Below, one piece after another: positions 1 through 4,137 of a DNA stretch of 5,978 nt. Within the stretch, counting starts at the first letter, position 1, and every line of letters begins with the position of its first letter. The translations under genes and the position numbers were made by a program. The DNA comes from Bacteroidales bacterium (lineage in GTDB: Bacteria > Bacteroidota > Bacteroidia > Bacteroidales > WCHB1-69). The notes beneath the pieces were generated by a model. That model had not been told where the DNA came from. It worked only from the letters and a program-made list of their open reading frames with translations, and made no database searches. The stretch spans positions 1-5,978 of the forward strand of contig JAISDH010000083.1 of the NCBI GenBank assembly GCA_031264975.1, given 5' to 3'.

Positions 1-1
1 A

Positions 2-196
2 AAGATAGGGGTAATGGGTTGTATAGTAAACGGTCTGGGAGAAATGTCTGACGCTGATTATGGTTTTGTAGGAAGCGGAAAAGGAAAAATTACGCTCTAT
101 AAAGGAAAGCAGCCAATATATCGAAACTTAGAAGAAAACAACGCCGTTGAAATGCTAATCCAGCTAATTAAAGCCCACGGAGATTGGGTGGATTAA
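2..196 (+). CDS. ispG: IspG (GcpE), 4-hydroxy-3-methylbut-2-enyl diphosphate synthase, C-terminal 64 residues
   Basis: This is the 3' end of a gene whose start lies upstream of the window. IspG is a cytosolic [4Fe-4S] enzyme that reductively opens the cyclic diphosphate MEcPP to HMBPP in the non-mevalonate isoprenoid pathway. The visible peptide starts KIGVMGCIVNGLGEM and continues with DADYGFVGSGKGKITLYKGK, the family's characteristic C-terminal signature. The Cys at codon 20-22 and the Glu at 41-43 match the third cluster cysteine and the glutamate ligand (C305 and E312 in E. coli); the CxxC pair would lie upstream. One oddity is Leu (CTG, 35-37) where the family normally has Pro in NGPGE. 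The reading frame ends at TAA 194-196 with a typical DW-x-D tail. No gene follows for about 1 kb, so this is probably the last gene of its transcription unit. Identification is secure; the full length cannot be judged. Confidence 0.96.
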   Translation, partial: KIGVMGCIVNGLGEMSDADYGFVGSGKGKITLYKGKQPIYRNLEENNAVEMLIQLIKAHGDWVD

Positions 197-203
197 AGGG
201 CAG

Positions 204-217
204 GGTGCAAGGTGCAA
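204..217. repeat. Doubled heptamer GGTGCAA just after ispG
   Basis: GGTGCAA occurs twice in direct tandem (204-210 and 211-217), eight bases after the ispG stop codon. It lies inside a possible loop between GGGCA (198-202) and TGCCC (228-232). Two copies are weak evidence alone, but a 7-bp period recurs in the composite repeats at 628-810, so this may be a remnant of the same kind of minisatellite. The 5-bp stem with a 25-nt loop and no T-tract is not a convincing terminator. Confidence 0.35.
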
Positions 218-352
218 AAGGACACTATGCCCAGCGAAAAAGTAAGGTTTTCTCCAAATATCCATTTCAACAGAAGACGTTTTGAACTTTGAAAAGCAAT
301 TTCAAAAACTATTGGAAGTCAAGATATTTAAAACCCTCTCAAGTCTACCCCC

Positions 353-480
353 AAAAAGGGTTATCCTTTTTTCAAAAAGGGTTATCCCTTTTACCCAAAA
401 GGGTTATCCCTTTTACTCAAAAGGGTTATCCCTTTTACTCAAAAGGGTTATCCCTTTTTTGAAAAGGGTTATACCTTTTT
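353..480. repeat. Six-copy tandem array of palindromic 21-22 bp units
   Basis: Six units share the core AAAAGGGTTATCCCTTTT, an inverted repeat AAAAGGG/CCCTTTT around a TTAT centre. They lie at 353-372, 374-392, 397-414, 419-436, 441-460 and 462-480. The GGGTTAT cores begin at 358, 379, 401, 423, 445 and 466, giving periods of 21, 22, 22, 22 and 21 bp, about two helical turns. Units 3 to 5 are identical over the 18-bp core; the outer units carry one or two changes (first unit TCCTTTTTT, last unit TACCTTTTT), as expected if an array grows from the middle. The linkers are only 1-4 bp (C, ACCC, ACTC, ACTC, G). Each unit could fold into a 7-bp hairpin in either strand; the fifth, ending in six T, resembles a weak terminator. 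The short linkers rule out a CRISPR array. The period is not a multiple of three and the reading frames through it look non-coding. Function is unknown; termination after ispG, protein binding or simple slippage are all possible. Confidence 0.9.
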
Positions 481-514
481 ACCTCCCGAATAGCGTAGTC
501 TGTGATTAAAGGCA

Positions 515-537
515 AAACTCCTGCTTTGCAGGTGTTT
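515..537. terminator. Imperfect hairpin, weak terminator candidate
   Basis: AAAC-T-CCTGC (515-524), loop TTT, then GCAGG-T-GTTT (528-537) form a 9-bp stem interrupted by one T-T mismatch. There is no long T-tract on either side (ATTAGT follows on the + strand), so termination activity is doubtful. It sits between the palindrome array and the composite repeats and could instead be part of a dispersed repeat. The hairpin is directly visible; its role as a terminator is a guess. Confidence 0.25.
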
Positions 538-590
538 ATTAGTGGACGAGTAAATGAGTTTTTGTTTGTCCCTTGTACTCTCTTTTTTCC

Positions 591-830
591 TTTCACCTCT
601 TCGTCCTTCTTGGCTTGCCTGCCTGCTGCTTGTTGCGTGTTGCATGTTGCCGAATTTCCTTTCGCCCCTTCGTCCATTCGTCCTTTCACCCTTCTTGGCT
701 TGCCTGCCTGCTGCTTGTTGCCTGTTGATTGTTGCCAAATTTCCTTTCGCCCTTTCGTGCTTTCGCCCTTCTTGGCTTGCCTGCCTGCTGCTTGTTGCTT
801 GCTGCCTGTTGCCGAATTTCCTTCACCCCC
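591..830. repeat. Three-copy composite minisatellite (units of 85 and 77 bp) with nested 7-bp and 8-bp repeats
   Basis: A conserved block CTTGGCTTGCCTGCCTGCTG starts at 609, 694 and 771, giving periods of 85 and 77 bp. Each copy continues with three heptamers of the form GCNTGTT (628-648, 713-733, 790-810), then GCC(G/A)AATTTCCTT. The copies are joined by octamers that read GGRCGAAN on the minus strand: three in tandem at 660-683, three at 745-768 (one reads GCACGAAA), and one clear copy before the first block at 599-606. So each unit is itself made of shorter tandem repeats with different periods. Long open frames cross the region on both strands, but the unit periods are not multiples of three and the predicted peptides are low-complexity Cys/Leu/Ala runs, so I do not call a gene. 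It is most likely a slippage-prone intergenic minisatellite; I cannot tell from one window whether it is dispersed in the genome. Confidence 0.88.
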
Positions 831-879
831 TTATTTCTTTTTCCCAAAAAAAGATAATGCTATATTGGGAATAAAGTTG

Positions 880-887
880 TATCTTTG
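880..887 (+). promoter_or_regulatory. Bacteroidota-type -7 box TATCTTTG, probable promoter of the glyQS operon
   Basis: TATCTTTG matches the Bacteroidetes primary sigma factor -7 consensus TAnnTTTG exactly, and the following GCACC is common after such boxes. The expected -33 TTG about 20 bp upstream is not evident: bases near 856-860 read AATGC, and the nearest TTG (865-867) is only 12 bp away. Transcription would begin around 893 and leave a leader of roughly 325 nt before glyQS. It is the best-scoring promoter-like site between the ispG stop and glyQS. The box is seen directly; its assignment to the operon is inference. Confidence 0.6.
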
Positions 888-923
888 CACCCCGTATGAC
901 AGTTGTAAAATAGTAACGTTAGC

Positions 924-931
924 AATCTTTG
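924..931 (+). promoter_or_regulatory. Second, one-mismatch -7-like box AATCTTTG
   Basis: ATCTTTGCA at 925-933 repeats nine bases of the upstream box (881-889), 44 bp downstream. The octamer AATCTTTG differs from TAnnTTTG only at its first base. A TTG at 903-905 lies 18 bp upstream, closer to the usual -33 spacing than anything near the first box. It could be a weaker tandem promoter or a chance duplication; evidence is limited. Confidence 0.25.
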
Positions 932-1050
932 CAGAACCGGTTTTTGTTATTTTGTGAGCGACGGGGTTAGCGGTGGATTGTTTTGCTGTTTTGGTATTGG
1001 GAGAGGTCGTAGCCTGTTGTGGTTGGAAGATATGAAAAGCGAGGAAAGTG

Positions 1051-1121
1051 CGGAATCAATAGCATTGGGCAATGCCCTATGAGAAATGTACAATATCTAT
1101 TAAGCCCTGTAGGGGCGGAAT
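1051..1121. repeat. Hairpin-rich REP/MITE-like element in the glyQS leader
   Basis: The segment is bounded by direct CGGAAT copies (1051-1056 and 1116-1121). It contains a hairpin CATTGGGC-AAT-GCCCTATG (1063-1081; GGGC/GCCC plus CAT/ATG with a T-T mismatch) and a second compact inverted repeat CCCTGTAGGG (1105-1114) inside GCCCTGTAGGGGCGGAA. From general experience, GCCCTGTAGGGGCGGAA and ATTGGGCAATGCCC are phrases of dispersed intergenic repeats in Bacteroidales genomes; I cannot confirm copy number here. In the presumed glyQS leader the hairpins could affect RNA stability or attenuation. The structure is seen; the repeat-family assignment is inference from memory. Confidence 0.45.
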
Positions 1122-1216
1122 GATGGAGTAGAATGATTCTTATAGAAACAAAATCCTGATAGAACATCTTGTCTTGCAGTGAAAATATGTTGTGTATAAT
1201 TTAGAGAAAAAACGTA

Positions 1217-2731
1217 ATGTCAAATAATGAAGACTTATTCAAAAAAGTAATATCCCATTCAAAGGAGTATGGATTTATCTTTCCGTCCAGCGAGATTTAC
1301 GACGGATTAAGCGCTGTCTATGATTATGGTCAGTTGGGGGTGGAGTTGAAAAATAATATCAAACAGTACTGGTGGAAAGCCATGGTACAAATGCATGAGA
1401 ATATTGTAGGTATTGATTCGGCAATTTTCATGCATCCGTCCGTTTGGAAGGCGTCAGGACATGTAGACGCTTTTAATGACCCGCTGATTGACAATAAAGA
1501 TTCCAAAAAGCGATACCGCGCCGATGTTTTAATCGAAGACTATATCCAAAAGATAGAAGATAAAATCCAAAAGGAAATAGACAAAGCGGCAAAACGTTTT
1601 GAAAATTTTGATGCAACGCTGTTTCGTCAGACAAATGGAAGAGTATTGGAATATCAGGCAAGGATTGACGAGATTAGCAAATGTTTTGTGGACGCAATGA
1701 CGACAAACGATTTAGCGGCGATAAAAAAACTGATTGACGATTTGGCAATCGTCTGTCCCGTGTCGGGAAGCAGGAATTGGACGGAAGTACGTCAATTCAA
1801 TTTGATGTTTGCTACTCAAATGGGGTCGACAACAGAGACTGCCGACGTTGTTTATTTACGTCCGGAAACGGCGCAGGGAATATTCTTGAATTTTCTCAAC
1901 GTACAAAAAACAGGACGGATGAAAATCCCGTTCGGAATAGCGCAAATCGGAAAGGCTTTTCGGAATGAGATAGTTGCCCGGCAATTTATTTTCCGTATGA
2001 AGGAATTTGAACAAATGGAAATGCAGTTTTTTGTTCGTCCCGGAGAAGAACTGAAATGGTTTGAACATTGGAAACAGGAACGTATCAAATGGCATCACGC
2101 GCTCGATATCTCTGAAAATAAATATCGTTTTCATGACCATGAAAAATTAGCCCATTACGCCAATGCCGCTACGGATATCGAATTTGAGTTCCCCTTTGGG
2201 TTTAAGGAATTGGAAGGGATTCATTCAAGAACAGACTTTGACTTGAACGCGCATCAACAGTTGTCAGGGAAAAAGATACAATACTTTGACCCTGAATTAA
2301 ACGAAAGTTATGTTCCATACGTCGTTGAAACGTCTATCGGTTTAGACCGTATGTTTTTGGCAATCATCTGTAATGCTTATCAGGAAGAACAGTTGGAAGA
2401 CGGTTCTGTTCGTACGGTGATGAATATTCCTCCCTTTTTGGCGCCATACAAGGTTGCCGTTTTACCGCTGGTGAAAAAAGATGGTATGCCGGAAATGGCG
2501 CACGACATATTAAAGAATTTGCAAGAGAATTTCAACTGTCAGTACGACGAAAAAGACGCGATAGGGCGGCGTTATCGTCGTCAGGATGCGATAGGTACTC
2601 CGTTCTGCATCACGGTAGATAACCAAACAATGGAAGATAATACGGTAACCATCCGCAATAGAGATACCATGTTGCAAAACCGTATAGCAATCAACGATAT
2701 TCATACAACGCTTAATAAACTGTTACAATAA
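1217..2731 (+). CDS. glyQS: Glycyl-tRNA synthetase, class II single-chain (alpha2) type
   Basis: The 504-residue cytosolic enzyme charges tRNA-Gly with glycine using ATP. Length and layout fit the archaeal/eukaryotic/Gram-positive-like homodimeric form, not the alpha2beta2 enzyme of E. coli. Visible landmarks are the N-terminal HSKEYGFIFPSSEIYDGLSAVYDYG (about residues 14-38), RPETAQGIFLNF (215-226), motif 2 with GKAFRNEI (245-252) and FRMKEFEQMEM (259-269), and motif 3 ETSIGLDRMF (371-380). The C-terminal anticodon-binding domain begins near PPFLAPYKVAVLPL (405-418) and includes RYRRQDAIGTPFCITVD (452-468). Charged helices at about 107-130 sit between the N-terminal region and the motif 2 core. 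ATG 1217 is chosen because the family's N-terminus follows directly; it is preceded by the A-rich GAGAAAAAACGTA and no clear Shine-Dalgarno sequence. It is first in a five-gene co-directional cluster, 20 bp before folA. Nothing suggests damage. Confidence 0.97.
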   Translation: MSNNEDLFKKVISHSKEYGFIFPSSEIYDGLSAVYDYGQLGVELKNNIKQYWWKAMVQMHENIVGIDSAIFMHPSVWKASGHVDAFNDPLIDNKDSKKRYRADVLIEDYIQKIEDKIQKEIDKAAKRFENFDATLFRQTNGRVLEYQARIDEISKCFVDAMTTNDLAAIKKLIDDLAIVCPVSGSRNWTEVRQFNLMFATQMGSTTETADVVYLRPETAQGIFLNFLNVQKTGRMKIPFGIAQIGKAFRNEIVARQFIFRMKEFEQMEMQFFVRPGEELKWFEHWKQERIKWHHALDISENKYRFHDHEKLAHYANAATDIEFEFPFGFKELEGIHSRTDFDLNAHQQLSGKKIQYFDPELNESYVPYVVETSIGLDRMFLAIICNAYQEEQLEDGSVRTVMNIPPFLAPYKVAVLPLVKKDGMPEMAHDILKNLQENFNCQYDEKDAIGRRYRRQDAIGTPFCITVDNQTMEDNTVTIRNRDTMLQNRIAINDIHTTLNKLLQ

Positions 2732-2751
2732 AACTCTGTAAAAAACGAAAC

Positions 2752-3261
2752 ATGACCTCTAATACTCTTTCCATCATCGTTGCCTTAGGGAAAAATAACG
2801 AAATCGGCAGAAACAATGAACTGCTGATTCACTTGCCCAATGATATGAAACGTTTTAAGCAGTTAACGCTTGATTCAACTGTTATTATGGGAGAAAACAC
2901 CTATCATTCTCTTCAGGTTAAGCCGCTGCCCCGACGAAGAAATATCGTATTGTCCTTTGACAGGCAACTGCAATTACCAGGGTGCGAAGTGGCTTATTCC
3001 ATAGATGAATCCTTGAAAATGACATCAGAAGACAAATCTGTTTTCGTCATAGGAGGGGCTTCTGTCTACAAACAGTTCCTTCCATTGGTATCAAAATTGT
3101 ATCTTACCAAAATAAATGCTACTTTTGCAGGCGCTGATGCGTTTTTTCCGGAAATTGATTTTTCCCATTGGGAATTGATAGAAGAAATTAATTGTAAAAA
3201 GGATGAAAGACATCCGCACGACTTTATATATTGTACATATAACAGAATAATAAAAAGATAA
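2752..3261 (+). CDS. folA: Dihydrofolate reductase with atypical active-site and NADPH-site residues
   Basis: The 169-residue cytosolic enzyme should reduce dihydrofolate to tetrahydrofolate with NADPH; it is the usual trimethoprim target. The fold signature is clear: SIIVALGKNNEIG (7-19), HLPNDMKRFKQLT (27-39) with the catalytic acid D31 (E. coli D27), KPLPRRRNIVLS (57-68) with R62 matching the folate-binding R57, VIGGASVYKQFLP (99-111) with the GG NADPH turn, and LTKINA with T119 matching T113. Two places depart from the norm. I26 replaces the near-invariant Trp (E. coli W22), and GENT (47-50) replaces GR(K/H)T, so E48-N49 stand where R44-H45 contact the NADPH 2'-phosphate side. Length is normal and the frame intact, so it looks functional but perhaps altered in cofactor or inhibitor binding. 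ATG 2752 is preceded by AAAAAACGAAAC. It lies 20 bp after glyQS and 3 bp before the next gene. Confidence 0.95.
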   Translation: MTSNTLSIIVALGKNNEIGRNNELLIHLPNDMKRFKQLTLDSTVIMGENTYHSLQVKPLPRRRNIVLSFDRQLQLPGCEVAYSIDESLKMTSEDKSVFVIGGASVYKQFLPLVSKLYLTKINATFAGADAFFPEIDFSHWELIEEINCKKDERHPHDFIYCTYNRIIKR

Positions 3262-3264
3262 ACT

Positions 3265-3831
3265 ATGAACAGAATATCAAAATTTTCAAGTATCGTTTTT
3301 GCCATTATCATGTTACCGATTTGTTCTTTCGGACAGAAAACCGTTCATTCCTCATTTCCGGATATGCCCATTGACGAAAATACAAAATTAGTAACGTACA
3401 AGAGCGTCGTTCAAATGAAAGGTTCTTCCAGCGAACTTTATGACAGGGCGTACAGGTGGGTAAATAAATATTATAAAAATCCGGTAGGCGTCATTAAAAA
3501 GGCAGATAAACAACAGGGCATCCTGGAATGCGTTTCCAACATTCCTATTTATACGCTCGCCAAAGACGGAGTTACCAATGTTGCTGCCGGATATGTATAC
3601 TATACCTTAACCATTGAAGCAAGGGAAAACAGGTATCGCTGTACGGTTACGAATTTGTATAAAAAGGAACAGGCTCAGTTTCCTATTGAAAAGTGGCTTG
3701 ATACTTCACGACCCGAATGGACGGCAGTTAGATACGACCATCTCCACCAAATAGATGAAGGAGTTAAAAAATTATTACTATCCATTGATGAAGGTATGCA
3801 GCCTGCAAAAGTGATTATTGATGAATGGTAG
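3265..3831 (+). CDS. Exported DUF4468-family protein (TBP-like fold), function unknown
   Basis: The 188-residue product begins with a signal peptide: MNRISK, a hydrophobic stretch FSSIVFAIIMLPIC (7-20) and a probable cleavage after SFG (21-23), typical of Bacteroidetes exported proteins. C20 is not in a good lipobox (LPIC), so I favour a periplasmic soluble protein over a lipoprotein. The mature part matches my memory of DUF4468: FPDMPIDENTKLVTYKSVVQMKGSSSELYDRAYRWV (31-66), then a central GYVYYTLTIEARENRYRCTVTNL strand region (109-131) and a helical C-terminus (155-175). This family is common in Bacteroidetes and has no firm role. The start is 3 bp after the folA stop (TAAACTATG), suggesting translational coupling, and the 3' end overlaps clpS by 11 bp. 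Nearby gene functions do not explain it. Family assignment is moderately sure; function is open. Confidence 0.8.
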   Translation: MNRISKFSSIVFAIIMLPICSFGQKTVHSSFPDMPIDENTKLVTYKSVVQMKGSSSELYDRAYRWVNKYYKNPVGVIKKADKQQGILECVSNIPIYTLAKDGVTNVAAGYVYYTLTIEARENRYRCTVTNLYKKEQAQFPIEKWLDTSRPEWTAVRYDHLHQIDEGVKKLLLSIDEGMQPAKVIIDEW

Positions 3832-4105
3832 GGAAAAACGTCAAACAGAGGCGCAAATAACGGAAAACGTATTGCGTGAAGACGTCCATACATTATGGCT
3901 TATCAATGACGATTTTAATACGTTTGACTTTGTTGTTGACAGTTTGATGGAATTATGCGGACATTCGTATGTTCAGGCGATGCAATGCACGTTCATTACC
4001 CATAATCAGGGGAAGTGCGATATTCTAAAAGGAGCATATCTCAAACTTGAAATGATTGCATTGACTATGCTTAACCGGGGTTTGACAGTAACGATTACTG
4101 AATAA
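3821..4105 (+). CDS. clpS: ClpS, N-degron adaptor of the Clp protease
   Basis: ClpS is a small cytosolic adaptor that binds proteins with destabilising N-terminal residues and delivers them to the ClpA or ClpC unfoldase of ClpAP/ClpCP. From ATG 3821 the product has 94 residues, normal for the family. The flexible N-terminal tail (1-22) precedes LWLINDDFNTFDFVVDSL (25-42). Residues N29-D30-D31 match the binding-pocket NDD of E. coli ClpS (N34, D35, D36), and H61 in ITHNQGK (59-65) matches H66. The end (MLNRGLTVTITE) corresponds to the usual final strand. A TTG at 3818 directly before ATG 3821 could extend it by one codon; I prefer the ATG. The start lies inside the end of the DUF4468 gene (11-bp overlap), so translation is probably coupled. 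No Shine-Dalgarno sequence is seen. Confidence 0.93.
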   Translation: MNGREKRQTEAQITENVLREDVHTLWLINDDFNTFDFVVDSLMELCGHSYVQAMQCTFITHNQGKCDILKGAYLKLEMIALTMLNRGLTVTITE

Positions 4106-4137
4106 GCGCTTCGCCAGTTTCATGAAAAACAATGACT

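Larger units (their letters stand above)
888..1216 (+). other. Long leader or intergenic stretch upstream of glyQS, no convincing gene
   Basis: About 325 bases separate the best promoter box from glyQS. They contain a possible long-range pairing CCCCGT (890-895) with ACGGGG (961-966), the REP-like element at 1051-1121, and an A-rich start region. I see no tRNA, no T-box motif and no glycine riboswitch core. A minus-strand frame at 967-1167 is open but has no homology I recognise and overlaps the repeat element, so I treat it as non-coding. Confidence 0.5.

Noticed and set aside
198..232. Terminator for ispG formed by GGGCA/TGCCC
   Set aside because: A 5-bp stem with a 25-nt loop and no T-tract is too weak to call.
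353..480. CRISPR array or telomere/G-quadruplex-like signal (GGGTTA repeated)
   Set aside because: Linkers are only 1-4 bp, so there are no spacers. The GGG tracts are about 22 bp apart with CCC between them, which favours hairpins over a quadruplex, and the match to the telomere hexamer is coincidental.
282..509. 75-codon + strand frame across the palindrome array
   Set aside because: The 21-22 bp period shifts frame from unit to unit, the peptide is only translated repeat (KRVIPF and similar), and no family is recognised.
435..957. Overlapping long open frames on both strands across the composite repeats
   Set aside because: They owe their length to stop-poor repeats. Periods of 85 and 77 are not multiples of three and the peptides are low-complexity Cys/Leu/Ala or Arg/Lys/Gln runs.
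995..1020. Glycine riboswitch suggested by GGGAGAGG upstream of a glycine gene
   Set aside because: The rest of the conserved core (GCCGAAGG and the paired helices) is absent, and these riboswitches usually control glycine cleavage or transport genes.
967..1167. 66-codon minus-strand frame
   Set aside because: It overlaps the REP-like hairpins, has no recognisable domain, and runs against the presumed leader transcript.
1174..1204. Proximal glyQS promoter CTTG-N20-TAATTTAG
   Set aside because: The spacing is acceptable but the -7 box has a mismatch in the key TTTG, and the transcript would leave only about 6-8 nt before the start codon.
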